Below are positions 11,560 through 23,123 of a stretch of DNA of 64,000 nt, one piece after another; positions within the stretch are counted from its first letter, which is position 1, and the number at the start of each line of letters is the position of its first letter. Source of the stretch: Leptasterias polaris (taxonomy: Eukaryota; Echinodermata; Asteroidea; Forcipulatida; Asteriidae); NCBI GenBank assembly GCA_037783415.1, contig JAZGTN010000169.1, positions 744,001 through 808,000 on the forward strand, given 5' to 3'. Both the position numbers and the translations under genes were made by a program. The notes under the pieces were generated by a model. The model saw only the letters and a program-made list of their open reading frames with translations, had not been told where the DNA came from and did not search any database.

Positions 11560-12654
11560 CAGGGCTCAAATTTTACACTGGATCGCAAGACCATGACAAG
11601 TCCAGCAGGTCTTGTGTTTTTCAATTTAATAAGAACACCTTACTGTGTAATATCTTGAACAGAAACAAATTGTGTCCAAGTGTTGGCTTTAATACTTTTC
11701 AAGTCTATAGACTGTGCAAGTCTCGCGCGTAATCGAACTTCCGGGACCATAGTGGTCCCAACCATATGGAGTTTTACGTGGGCGAGATTTTGTTTCGTCA
11801 ATTATTTTAGTTTAAAACGTAGGTTATGACCTAGAAAAGTATACATGTTGTTGGGAATGTAATACTAAGTGATAACGACATATGAAAGTAAAACCAATTC
11901 AACAATATAACGAAGAAAACCCAAGAATTAAACTTGACCTCAGCTTCCGGTTATTGCAAAAAATTTAGAATTTTGTGCTCGCCTCCGATCATAAAACTTA
12001 CGTAAAACGCTTGTTTTGGATGCGCAATTATAATCGCCAGATGCTGTAATTGCAAAGCAAACCCTTTTCATTGCAGTCTATGGTTGTTGAGGCGTCAGCA
12101 TCCTCTTTAAACTGCGATATGGGTCCATTTAAGACCCGTTTGACCTTCACGAATCCGCGTAAGGGGTTTCTAAAAAGTTAACATCAAATAGGCATCCTTG
12201 TCCCAGAGTTTCAATTTTTTTTCAATAATAATATACACACTATTGTGATTGTTTTTCAAAAGCTAAAACTTTTCAAAAATTGTAATGATTTATTTTTGAT
12301 TTTGATTTTGTCATGAGATATAATTTAAAACAAAGATTTAATTTCAGAAATAAACATGTTCTTCGTTTGACGTGTTTTCTCGTTCGGATATGCGCGAGAC
12401 TTGCACAGTCTATTTGAGGAATGAAAAATACTTAACACCCATACAGACAAATGAGACGAACCTTTTCTAACCTATAGGCCTACAGTATTTCATAAAGCTA
12501 GTTCAAGTAAAATCAGTCAAATGCATGTTAAACTGTGTCCAAATAAAATTCTCTCATTTTGAATAGATCTGGTGTTTTAAATTTATTTCTGGTCTAGTAA
12601 ACATTTTGAGATAAAAGTGGTCTTGTGTTTTTTTCCCCCCAAAATTCAAGCCCT
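11560..12654 (+). mobile_element. Family C MITE, copy 3, split by an insertion
   Basis: The left end CAGGGCTCAAATTTTACACT at 11560 and the right end AAAATTCAAGCCCT ending at 12654 belong to one element. It is interrupted from 11707 to 12412. Without the insert it is about 389 bp, close to the 370 bp of the two intact copies. Confidence 0.7.
11707..12412. mobile_element. Non-autonomous TIR element nested in family C
   Basis: The ends are inverted copies starting TAGACTGTGCAAGTCTCGCG and ending GCGAGACTTGCACAGTCTA. A TA dinucleotide at the borders is compatible with a TA-targeting (Tc1/mariner-like) enzyme. No transposase frame is present in ~706 bp. Confidence 0.75.
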
Positions 12655-13218
12655 AAATTGTTATCAAACACAATCCAAAATGTAGGCCTACATGTACTAT
12701 GTATGTTGTGTTCATGGTTTTTGTACTGACCTTACAGGCTGACTACACGTACAGTGTACAATGTTTTTTCACATTTTCACTGAATGATAAATTGTGTGCG
12801 ACAAATTTTAATTACTCGTACACCTACTTCTTTCCTACAGAACAAGGTTCCGACAATTTGCTTTCTCAATTGTTGTTCATGAATGCACACCATAATATTG
12901 AACACATCACCCTCTTTCATCAGCAAGTGCAATTCCATTGCAACAAGACATAGTAATAGAAGGGGGGAAAAAGCCATTGCCATGGCAACTCACGGCATTA
13001 CACATAATATGTACCTCAAGGTTCAACACATAATATGTACCTCAAGGTTCAACCTGTCACTCCGTAGTCTGTAGTTAAATACACGTATTACACAGGAATT
13101 ATGCATCATGCATCAGAGAGAGTGATGGGATTCATATAGTGTTGAATCCTGTAATAAACTTCAAACTGCCTGACCATACATTACATGAACAATATCAGGA
13201 TTATCCCCAGGTTTTGTG
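12655..13218. other. Non-coding DNA with a 26-bp tandem duplication
   Basis: The unit CACATAATATGTACCTCAAG plus six bases (GTTCAA) is present twice in tandem at 13001-13052. Nothing else is recognised. Confidence 0.5.
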
Positions 13219-13537
13219 CAGGCCTGTGAGTGGACCCTAAAAAAAAGAGCTGAAACACTACATGATGTAAGAATGATCGTGGAACGTCAAGTGAGCGCGC
13301 GTAACGCATTTACGCTGGTCTAATTGGGGCACCCTATTGATCCAGTAACTAGGCTTATTTCACATTATTGTAGTTGTACATTACTGTTGCCAAGCATACA
13401 TGCCAAAACGTAAGGCCAAAAAGTTATTTTAAAAAAAATTATAATAATTTTTTTTTAACGAAAAAAAAGCGGACATAAAAAATCGGCAAAAAAAACAAAC
13501 CAGATATCCGCTTTAAAGCGGAGATCTCACAGGCCTG
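13219..13537. mobile_element. Possible small TIR element
   Basis: A 12-bp inverted pair, CAGGCCTGTGAG at 13219 and CTCACAGGCCTG ending at 13537, encloses 319 bp. TTTGTG occurs just outside both ends but out of register, so the target duplication is doubtful. Confidence 0.4.
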
Positions 13538-15502
13538 TTTGTGAAACTTTTGGGCATTTTAGACCCAAATTTTGGAAGCTTGGCTTACAGTGTAGGCACG
13601 CTGAATTGAAAACGAGGTCCTCATAATGTTTTTTACTTGGTGTTCATCTTTGGTTTTGTGCAATCTGGGGCATTCAAAATGATTTTATCTGAAGTTATGA
13701 TTTTGTGAATTTGATATTATAAACTCAAAATTTATATTTTAAGTATATTTTTGTGTGCGTACAATGTTATCAACCACAATTGGCATGTATTGGCCATTAC
13801 GCTACAGTGTACATCACTATTCCCAAGAAAATAATTAGAAAACTGAAATGTCACGAAAGAATGTGAATGAACTAAATTGGAGACTGCCTGGAGCTGGTTG
13901 CCCATAGATTGCCTTGTGTGACCATAGAGAAGTGGTTGTCCTTACACATTAGCCAAATCCCTTCCTTATACTTTTTGGCATTTCAAAAAATATTTGGTGC
14001 TTGATAAAACTTGTGGGCGACGAAAAATTTGGGTTGATACTTCCGGTCCTTGAGTGAAAGAAAAAGTTAAGGGAAACCCTTGATGACCCTAAGACATCCT
14101 TAGCAACACTCTTAGCAAAGATTAGTATCCAATTCGGATACAGTCTATCTTTAGTTGATTGCTTCTTGGGGGAAAATTGATAAAATGTAGAGGGCGCACT
14201 GTTTTAGGGCGCACTGTTTTGTGACTCACCCGTATGATTAAAAACATTTGAACCACAATTAAATGCATTCAACATTTCATGAATTTCTACAGTACCGTGA
14301 AAACAGAAACTGGAGTGTGTATGGGGAACAATTCCAGGAAATGTCAAAGCCCCTTTAAAGTATCAACCATGTTTACACTTTGGTCTGGTGTGCTTTTTTA
14401 GGGTTACTTTGTAATGAAATTAACATACAATGACAATGACATGAATGACAGCATATTACTGTGATGATTGAGAGCTCCCACAAGTAAAGGAGGAACATAA
14501 CCAGGTCAGACAGGTTTCGGTTCAATGTAAATTCAATTTCAATCCATTTTAGTGTGAGCGTATAGAAAATGCTGAAACATGACTTTTTTCAGCATTGAAC
14601 TTGTAATTTTTTTGTATTAAATTACATCCCAGTGTATTTTTGTTTATCCTTCTTTTTTTGCTCAATCTTTCTCTCTCTCTCTCTCCTCTTTCCCCTTTAG
14701 CAGTGTAAGATAGCATGAAGCTATTATCATTTTGGCAAAGAGCACTTCCATTGCAATTTTTATTTTATTTTCAAATATGTTGCTTCTAAACAGGCGTGCA
14801 ATTGAGGACAAAGCCCTTTTTGTACTGCAAAAAGTAATTTTGTTTTAGTTTTCTACTAAATGGGTTTCCCTTTTTATTCTCTTTTAAAATAGTCCTGGAA
14901 TATCATCATTGAGAGGGCAGGGCCATTTTGCAAAGGACACTGGAAAATCTTAGATTCTACTGGTCTACATGATAGTAGAAACTTTTGAAGGGGCATCATG
15001 GTCAAGACCAGGGCAACAGACAGCAGAGGCCATTGCCTCCAGTACTGGTAGCCTCCAGTTCAAGGCTTGCTCAGAAAAGAAAAATCTTCGTTTCTTGGAT
15101 GAGCACACACTCACAATCAGAATACAATTACAGGAAAAAAGCTTGGTTTTGGCAAGGATTTTATAAGGGCGCTTCTAAAATAAAAAACTATGTCCCGATG
15201 CACACTTTGGCCGATACGCAAACAAATACAATAAATGAACAAACATGGGTGTTTACATAATTTCTTAAATAATTTTAACAAAAACATCAAGCTATAAAAC
15301 CATTTAGCATGCTTTTAGATTGCAGAGCTTTTAAAACTAAGATTTCGCTTGTATCAGCACAGCAAACAGCTGCACAAACTGTACCAACTTTGTTACTCAA
15401 AAACCATCATTTGCTACAGTAACAAACATGACAAATAGCATTCAGTGTGCACAAAACTTGATTTTAATCCTCCAATACTTTATCACACACGACGAAATAG
15501 CA
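13538..15502. other. No gene recognised
   Basis: A CT-rich tract lies at 14670-14695. A phrase at 14990-15050 (GGGGCATCATGGTCAAGACC) belongs to a dispersed repeat also seen near 6690 and 34745. Open frames at 14969-15260 have no supporting context. Confidence 0.4.
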
Positions 15503-15882
15503 TTAAAGGCACTGAACACGTTTGGTAATTACTCAAAATATATAACTATTAGCATAAAAACTTACTTGGTAACGAGCAACGGAGAGCTGTTGATAGTATA
15601 AAACATTGTGAGAAACCACTCCCTCTGAAGTAACGTAGTTTTTGAGAAAGAGGTAACTTCTCACTAAAATAATAAAAGACATCATGCATGAAGCCTTTTA
15701 TTAGCATCTGAAAGCACACAAAATTGTGCAACAAGGGTGTTTTTTCTTTCTTTATTTTCTTGCAACTTCGATGACCGATTCAGCCCAAATTTTCACAGGT
15801 TTGTTATTTTATGCCTATGTTGGGATACACCGAGTGACAATACTGGTCTTTGATAATTACCAAACATGTTCAGTGCCTTTAA
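15503..15882 (-). mobile_element. Family A MITE, copy 4
   Basis: Bordered by TTAA at 15503-15506 and 15879-15882, in inverse orientation to copy 1, with both TIRs well preserved. Confidence 0.85.
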
Positions 15883-18411
15883 GATTACATTTTGCCTTAA
15901 AGCACAATCTTAATGTTCAGATGATTGCCTCCAGCTCCAGGGTTGTAAATTATGTCTGCCATTATGACTTTGCCTCTTGTGGCACTGTCACCATTTCGCA
16001 TGATTAGACAGCATCATTAAAAATAATGGGCAAGAACCTTGCAGACAGATTAGAGGCGATAGCACACTTGTGGAGCCATTGACGCCATCTTTACGAGCAA
16101 TTTTGGTCTTGGCTTTGAGCTGCATCAAACGTTCTTTTCTGTGCAGCCAAGTGGATCACTGACCAATCATGCATTAGAATACACAGGGGTTTGTGGGTTC
16201 AAAAAATTATTGTTTTGATTGTAAAGATGGTCGACTTTATACACTGTGGGGAACCTCAATTTAAAAAAGGCTTTTTTGGTTGGGCATCTTTTGTTATGGC
16301 CTAAACAGTTTGGATGTCCATTATTATGTACTGACAGTACTTTTCCATTTACTGTATTATTTTTTAGTCATGCAAGAGTGACCCCAAAATTGAAAACAAT
16401 TGTGTCATACTCTGTATTATTGAAAAATTTACAGTCAAATTTGACATCTTTCCTGATCTTTTCATAATTCAGGAACTGGTTAACATTTAATTTTATGCTT
16501 CAAAGATTTATTGCACTTTCGCGATGCCAGAATTCTAAAGGGGCTTTACCAACGATTACCCTAGAACCATGACAACTTGGAACTATTTAAAAGTATTCAT
16601 TGTTTCTAAAGATGCCGAACAACAAAGAGTGTACATGATTGTTAATTCTATGGGACACACATGTTATGTTCTGACACCCCTATACTAATATAATAACTCC
16701 CCTAGTGTATTTTTGTATTCTAACCATAAAGCTAAATAAAGCTAACCCTATAACCCTTAACCTAACCCTAGCATTAAGTAGCAATTCTCTAGCATGTAAA
16801 TCACGAGGGGGGGGGGGGGGGGAGGTGTCAGAACATGGGTGTCAGAATATGATGAGACGCTATTGATTTTGAAGGCATCGAAGATCGGTGCGTGGTGTGA
16901 AAGTTGTAACGTTCATTCAATTAATTTTAATAGATGTTTGCATACTTCTAATAAAAAAAAGTAAGGTAGGTAATTACTAAATTAGGACATCAGTCATTAT
17001 TGCATTAGTTTATTTTATTTTTTCCAATTCAAAGAAAAGGCCATGCTACCTGGCAAACTGGCACACTGGTCACACACGAAAGCATACAATGTAGTTTTGA
17101 TAATTATCGCAACTTCATGTATTACGGAGGTCTACCTCCATAGTTATTACCTCCATCCATGGGAATACAATTTACGTAGTAGTACGTAGTAGTAGAGCAG
17201 CTGAGTCAGGGAAAAAAGTTTCCATAATAATGATAATCAGCAGCAGGGAGATTTTCAAAAAAATTCATCAGAAAATCATGGAAAGATTTATTTATTTATT
17301 TTCAATGAACTTTCTGCAGAATCAGGGAAAGTTGGGTTCTCCAAATCATGCAATGAAGTAGACCCATGAATAGGGCCAATATTTGCCCTATTCATGGGGC
17401 TAGCAATCAATGAAGCAGCAGCAGACGACACTGAAAAAATGGCCTCAACATATGAAAACAAACCACCTCTTCTTGTGTGTGTGGTTGGTTGGCCGGCCGT
17501 CTGCAATCTCGCAAAAATGTTTTCCCTTCCCTTTATTGACTTTCTTCCTTATCCTAATATCAAACATAGTACATTTCATGTAATTTTTTTCACTTTAAGA
17601 GAAATAAAACTGCTGCATTTTGTTTAAAAAAATTATACTCACGTTGCAAGTTGTGACTTGTCTTGAAAGAAAGTGATGGGTTACGGCAATTCCATCTATT
17701 CGCTCTCACGCATGTGTCTGTGTGTGTACGTCGTGTTCCCACGGATTGGCACTTGTGGGGTCCTGACAACAATGGAACAATGGACCCCACAAGGTCATTT
17801 CAATAGGAACAATTGGACCCCACAAGGGAATTCTTCAGAAAAGGGAATAATAGAACAACAATAGCAGTACCCCACAAACCGGATCTGTAAGGGTGTGTGT
17901 GTGTGTGTGGAACGTTCACACTATACTAGACGTCCAGCTAGCAGGGCCCGTGTATTTAAGATTTGCATTGTCCACAAATTTAGAAGGTGTTCAAAATAAA
18001 AAATAAATTAACAAAGTGGAAATAAAAGTGCTGTTAAACTACTTATGATGTTTATTTTAATAATAATTGAAGATAGCTACTGTACAAAAAAAGAATACAT
18101 AAAGATTTCACCTTGCCTAATGCCAACAATAACTCTGGAAATTAACATAAATTGATAACAACCCCCTATAAAATAGTGGTCGATTCTCAGCAGATTGATG
18201 TGGGTATTTTTGTTTTGGGATATTTTTTAAGACTGACATTTGCGTGTATTTAATCTTTAAGGAATAATTGAACTATTAAAAACAAATTGTGTATTTTTCT
18301 CAAAATTATCATTGACAATGTTAGTTGGTCCACGATGGAGGTAGGGTCCCCTGCATGCAGCAATTGCGGGTGGTGGGGGGGGGGGGGGGGGGGGGTAATC
18401 CAGTCAGCAGG
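15883..18411. other. No gene recognised; repeat fragments and homopolymers
   Basis: Bases 16075-16180 match part of the MITE at 51610 (GACGCCATCTTTACG). Bases 16850-17045 match, inverted, 29875-30045. G tracts lie at about 16806-16822 and 18374-18395. Open frames at 17288-17864 are unsupported. Confidence 0.45.
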
Positions 18412-18563
18412 CTGCTAGTCTTGATTGGCGACGTTCATTTTGTTTAACGTGGTGCGATATCGCAATACGAATTACTGGAGAAGAGATATCTGTATCACAC
18501 GAACATCTGGATGCTGTTTCGATCCAGATTTATAGACTTGCCCAGTCCTTCTGAGTCAGCCTC

Positions 18564-19048
18564 GGGCGCACCCCTCTAAATGATCTCCCATAGGAACCAA
18601 TGCTAAATGATAATTATTCAAAAATACTCAAAAAATCGTGTAAGTCTCTCAGCCTCTTGAAAACCAATCAGACATATTTCCGGACAACTAAACTTCAGAA
18701 TTCTTTTCAATTTTTGGCAGGTCAGCCGTTTGGAATTTTTGCTAACTACCCCAGAAGAAAAAAACACGATTTTTTTTTTTTTTCCAAAACCGACTTGCTG
18801 CCAGTTTTCGTGAAGCACTTCTCCACTTCCCCGGTCAAATAGGGCCAACTTTAACGCCTAAATTTATCAAGTCTCCTCAAAAGTTGAAGCACAGAACCCC
18901 CAGGTTGTGATAGATTTTTATATTTACACAATCTATTAATTGCATGACCCCCAAAACGTTATAATTAAAAATAAGTTGTGGGTTTACAAATTATGATAAG
19001 TAGCTTGGCGCATTAATTCTGGCTTATTTAGTGTGGTGCACCCTATAA
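18564..19048 (+). repeat. 485-bp direct repeat, left copy
   Basis: Matches 22572-23056 with a constant offset of 4008 and no difference that I can see, including a run of 14 T. Its own ends are imperfect inverted repeats: GGGCGCACCCCTCTA on the left and TAGTGTGGTGCACCCTATA on the right. The 80- and 76-codon frames inside are read-through of the repeat, not genes. Confidence 0.85.
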
Positions 19049-19794
19049 GGGCACTTAATTATTCTTTATGGTTAAAAAATTATGCTTAAATTGTTGAGAA
19101 TAAGTCACTGACTTGATATCTGGAAAAAAAAAAGTGAAATGTTATTGCGTTCGTCTACAACAAGGTCAAACATGTTGGAGCATTTACATGTACTCTAAGC
19201 ACTATGCGAGAAGAAAAACCTGCACGACACACTGTGTACATTCTAAGGACAAGTCAGAAGTTATATCCAAGTCCTCACTCAAAAAGTTATTAACATGTCT
19301 CTTTTTTATCACAGGATCATAAAAACCTTACAAGTTATTTAATTAATCATTAAGAAGGGGTTAATTGGCATGAACAAGCTGTAAACATGGAAGGGGGCTG
19401 GCCGGGGGGGGGGGGGGGTCACATTTTGCTTTCCCTTAAATTATTCTAACCATGCATTCATATTAGTCTAAAATGGGGAGCTTTATAAAATCTAGAAAAC
19501 ACATAGGTCACTTTTTGTACATTTAACTGCCCTTTCAAATTGTATTCTACCTCTGGAACGGGGTAAAAGGGGGAAAGGGTGGGCGGGGCGTGGGCGGGGC
19601 ATGTTGAAAAAGGCCAAACCATTATGATTGTTTCTGGTTGATGGGGACAAGTTATAACTCTATCCAGAAACAGATGGCTATTATCTTAGACAATTCCCCT
19701 GGGATGGGGGCCTTTTCACAGGTCCTACTGTCCAATATGGAGCATTGGCAATGGTTTTATCTTGATGAATTTTTGTGAAATTTATCTGAAATTG

Positions 19795-19825
<31 letters not shown>

Positions 19826-19954
19826 TTTTGGCATATCGGCCGAAATTTGTGCGTTCAGCGTAGTGTCGGCCCTGATACGCTAGCTTGTGCATCGGGAGAA
19901 CTCTAAAAGTATTTTTGCTTTAGACCACAATTAATGTGAGATCACTTATGATGG
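19049..19954. promoter_or_regulatory. Presumed 5' region of the transposase-like ORF
   Basis: About 900 bp between the left direct repeat and the start codon. It holds a G tract near 19407-19418, a run of A near 19796-19820, and an in-frame TGA at 19949-19951 just before the ATG. No clear TATA element was identified; the regulatory role is inferred from position only. Confidence 0.3.
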
Positions 19955-22096
19955 ATGCCATTCAATGTTTGTAACAAATCCATTGCCATAAAAATGGGTA
20001 GAGCTAGACGCGGCATTTTCAAGATGCAAAAAACTTGGTTCAAGCCGAAAAATAAATTTAATTCACTACAGGACAAAGGCAGTGAAACTCAAAGTATACC
20101 TACACCACGGTATGTCAGGCCAACCCATCAGCAGTTGAGTTTAGCCGCCCCAAATACGGAGCGAGGAGATTTCTGCCACATTGCAGCACAGATGGAACAA
20201 GACAACCGCAGAAATGTGATGCTCATTCGCCCAAAAGTTGTAGAACTGGCTCCAGTTGACAAGATCCAGCTCAAGGGAGTGATCCCAATAGCCAACAAAT
20301 GTGGCCAGCCACTGCCCAAGAGAGGAACTGATCACCAAGGAGGAGGTTATCGTTTTGTAGACATCAACTCAGCTCTAGAGCTGGGTGCACAAGCTGTACT
20401 TGATCATCAACAAACACATCCTAAGTGTGATGGTCAACCTAAACTATTGGCTGAGGCAGAAGAGCGTAGAGGTTTAGCCGTCTCAGAGGTAATGTCCTGC
20501 AAAAAGTGTGGTTTTAAAACACAAAAGACAAAACTTTACAGTGAGATAGCTAACGAGGGTAGGAAGCGGGGACGACGCACTGCAACCCCAAACATGTCTT
20601 TCCAAGTTGGCCTGCAGAACACTGGCATTGCAACCGCAGGTGCGAGGAGGCTCTTGACATCAATGGACACAGCTGTACCATGCACTAGTGGGCTGCAAAA
20701 AATTTCGAACAAATGTGGTGAAATTATCAAAAATGAAAATATCAGAGACATGGCAGACAAGAGGAAACTAGTGAAAGACATCCGTGAGCTCCAAGGCTTT
20801 GAACGAGAAAGTCCAATTGCAGTTGAAATGGACAGGCAGTATAATAATCCCCTGCGCAACTGTAGGAAAAAAAACCCATTTGTTCCTGCAACACAGACAA
20901 GAGACACCGTGTGCGAGAACGCAACTACTTCAAAGTTTGTTATAATGTACCATCAAGAAAACAAGCTTTGTAAAAGTGGTGAAATGTCACCATCATCATT
21001 CGGTCAACAATGCACATCCGCTAAGCACGGCGACAAGTGCACAGCTACTCGTCCAGCGCATTTCAATATGGGAGATGAGAGAGAAGGGGGTGTTCGATGT
21101 GCGACTAAACTTTTGGAGTGCACGGAACCAGTTCTTGTGGATAGAATAACAACAGACGCTGACGGCTGTCTAGCAAAAGGAATGAATTCTGTCATGAGAA
21201 GAAGAACGGGAAAGGAAATGGAAAGTCTGCTGGACCCATCCCACTTGAACCGCTCGCTTTGTGCGGCAGTCAGCCGAGCAAACTTTAGCAGTGACATGTT
21301 CCCTGGGAACAGTGCAAGAGACCGAAACAGAGTACAGGACCGATTTGCTGATGACGTGAGTCACAGAGCACAGGCTGAGGCACACCATATTTCCATTAAA
21401 TGCGGAAATGACACAGCAAGCATGAAAAGACTGGCTGCAAAGGCGATTGATGCAATTCCGAACTGCTACATGGGAGACCATGAGAAATGCAAACAAAATT
21501 CTCATGTTTGCAACGGTAAATACAAGTACCCATACCTCTCTCGCTATGTCCGCGGCAGATTTATTTTAACATCTAAAGATGAGGAAATCTTAAAAACAAT
21601 TTTGGAAAAACGCATAGGAGACGAAGCGATAGAGAGAACCAAGTACAGAACAAGTTCCCAGAAGTCTGAATCCATGAATCATGCCTACGCCATGACAAAT
21701 CCAAAAGGAACACTAACCTTTTCAAGGAACGGAGCTTCAAGAGATCACAGCGCCATCCATCTGGTGAACAACCAACATGCAAACTCTATTATCAAAAAGT
21801 GTGAGGCAACTCATTGCCCCATTACTGCTGGATCACCCGCTGCAAAAGCCCTCGATGCAATGGACAAAAAACAACAATATCACAAAAAACGTGTTATGGG
21901 AAAGATCTACAAAAAGCGACGAGCACAGTGTCGAGCTGAACGATATCACACTTACTATGCTAAAAAAAATTTGTATCAACCTGGCCAACTAAATCCAAAG
22001 TCACAGGACACTAACTCATCGTATAACTATGAGGGGCCAAAGATTCACAAGGAGCACAATTACAGCAGAATGTTCTCAAAATGGAAAAACCGATAG
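19955..22096 (+). CDS. Mutator-like transposase-type protein, 713 aa, intact
   Basis: A single uninterrupted frame from ATG 19955 (an in-frame TGA lies two codons upstream) to TAG 22096; a second in-frame ATG at 19994 is an alternative start. The protein is basic at both ends. It has a CxxC pair around residue 182 (MSCKKCGFKT), a conserved-looking block after it (SFQVGLQNTGIATAGARRLL), and a Cys/His-rich segment near residue 510 (CYMGDHEKCKQNSHVC). Further on come SSQKSESMNHAYAM and TFSRNGASRDHSAIH, then a Lys/Arg-rich C-terminus. From memory this order resembles large intronless 'Mutator-like transposase domain' proteins of marine invertebrates. A DDE triad cannot be assigned by eye. If the family is right, the protein would bind and cut the element's ends in the nucleus. 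It may instead be a domesticated derivative. Confidence 0.6.
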   Translation: MPFNVCNKSIAIKMGRARRGIFKMQKTWFKPKNKFNSLQDKGSETQSIPTPRYVRPTHQQLSLAAPNTERGDFCHIAAQMEQDNRRNVMLIRPKVVELAPVDKIQLKGVIPIANKCGQPLPKRGTDHQGGGYRFVDINSALELGAQAVLDHQQTHPKCDGQPKLLAEAEERRGLAVSEVMSCKKCGFKTQKTKLYSEIANEGRKRGRRTATPNMSFQVGLQNTGIATAGARRLLTSMDTAVPCTSGLQKISNKCGEIIKNENIRDMADKRKLVKDIRELQGFERESPIAVEMDRQYNNPLRNCRKKNPFVPATQTRDTVCENATTSKFVIMYHQENKLCKSGEMSPSSFGQQCTSAKHGDKCTATRPAHFNMGDEREGGVRCATKLLECTEPVLVDRITTDADGCLAKGMNSVMRRRTGKEMESLLDPSHLNRSLCAAVSRANFSSDMFPGNSARDRNRVQDRFADDVSHRAQAEAHHISIKCGNDTASMKRLAAKAIDAIPNCYMGDHEKCKQNSHVCNGKYKYPYLSRYVRGRFILTSKDEEILKTILEKRIGDEAIERTKYRTSSQKSESMNHAYAMTNPKGTLTFSRNGASRDHSAIHLVNNQHANSIIKKCEATHCPITAGSPAAKALDAMDKKQQYHKKRVMGKIYKKRRAQCRAERYHTYYAKKNLYQPGQLNPKSQDTNSSYNYEGPKIHKEHNYSRMFSKWKNR

Positions 22097-22571
22097 AGTG
22101 TAACTCTAATTGAATCACTTGACTTTTCCGGAAACTTGACATTCATAATAATGCAATGTTTACACCTCCCCCACTCCTCTTGTTCAGTTATTAGTTAATA
22201 CCAACCATGCCATGTAATGTATGATGATGATGTTTACATGTTGATGGGTTTTCTCTACTTTTTCTTCCTAATTGAGGAAGTTGAGTTAAGTGTGTAGGAA
22301 TAGGATGCCTAAAAAAAAGCAAGACACTCTTTGAAAACGTTGAATTATTCTGTTAACAAGTGACAATGTTATTGCTATCTATATTTTATTATAATTACTG
22401 TTTGCAGCCAGAGGAGTGATGTTTTCACGAACAATAAAAAAAAACGGCGATAACTGACGAAAGAAGTCTCAAACAACTCATTTCTGTCACGCCTGCAATT
22501 GTAAACAAACGGCAGACATGTTTAAATCCCAACAAAAATGGCTGCAAGGGCGCCACCATGTTGTATATATA
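22097..22571. other. 3' region of the transposase-like ORF
   Basis: Contains AATAAA at 22433-22438, a possible polyadenylation signal about 340 bp after the stop. TATATATA just precedes the right direct repeat. Confidence 0.4.
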
Positions 22572-23056
22572 GGGCGCACCCCTCTAAATGATCTCCCATA
22601 GGAACCAATGCTAAATGATAATTATTCAAAAATACTCAAAAAATCGTGTAAGTCTCTCAGCCTCTTGAAAACCAATCAGACATATTTCCGGACAACTAAA
22701 CTTCAGAATTCTTTTCAATTTTTGGCAGGTCAGCCGTTTGGAATTTTTGCTAACTACCCCAGAAGAAAAAAACACGATTTTTTTTTTTTTTCCAAAACCG
22801 ACTTGCTGCCAGTTTTCGTGAAGCACTTCTCCACTTCCCCGGTCAAATAGGGCCAACTTTAACGCCTAAATTTATCAAGTCTCCTCAAAAGTTGAAGCAC
22901 AGAACCCCCAGGTTGTGATAGATTTTTATATTTACACAATCTATTAATTGCATGACCCCCAAAACGTTATAATTAAAAATAAGTTGTGGGTTTACAAATT
23001 ATGATAAGTAGCTTGGCGCATTAATTCTGGCTTATTTAGTGTGGTGCACCCTATAA
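22572..23056 (+). repeat. 485-bp direct repeat, right copy
   Basis: Identical to 18564-19048 as far as I can read. It is bordered by TATATA on the left and ends CCCTATAA, so this copy alone looks like a TIR element inserted at a TA or TATA site. Confidence 0.85.
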
Positions 23057-23123
23057 CAGTCAATGTAGCGCCATCTATTGGTAAGCTAGTACAAAAAACA
23101 GCGTCGCCAATCAAGACTAGCAG

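Larger units (their letters stand above)
18412..23123 (+). mobile_element. Candidate autonomous DNA transposon (Mutator-like ORF inside)
   Basis: A 22-bp perfect inverted pair, starting CTGCTAGTCTTGATTGG at 18412-18433 and its complement at 23102-23123, encloses two identical 485-bp direct repeats and one long ORF. I find no matching target duplication outside these ends, so the true boundary could instead be the outer ends of the direct repeats (18564 and 23056). The intact ORF and identical repeats argue that the element is young. Confidence 0.55.

Noticed and set aside
13219..13537. hAT element with 8-bp duplication
   Set aside because: Only six bases match outside the ends and they are out of register, so it is kept as a weak TIR element only.
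18600..18848. 80- and 76-codon frames on both strands, repeated at 22608-22856
   Set aside because: They lie inside the identical 485-bp repeats, overlap each other antisense and have no codon bias; their identity only reflects the repeat.
18564..23056. LTR retrotransposon reading of the two direct repeats
   Set aside because: There is no reverse transcriptase, integrase, primer-binding site or TG...CA ends, and the internal ORF is transposase-like.
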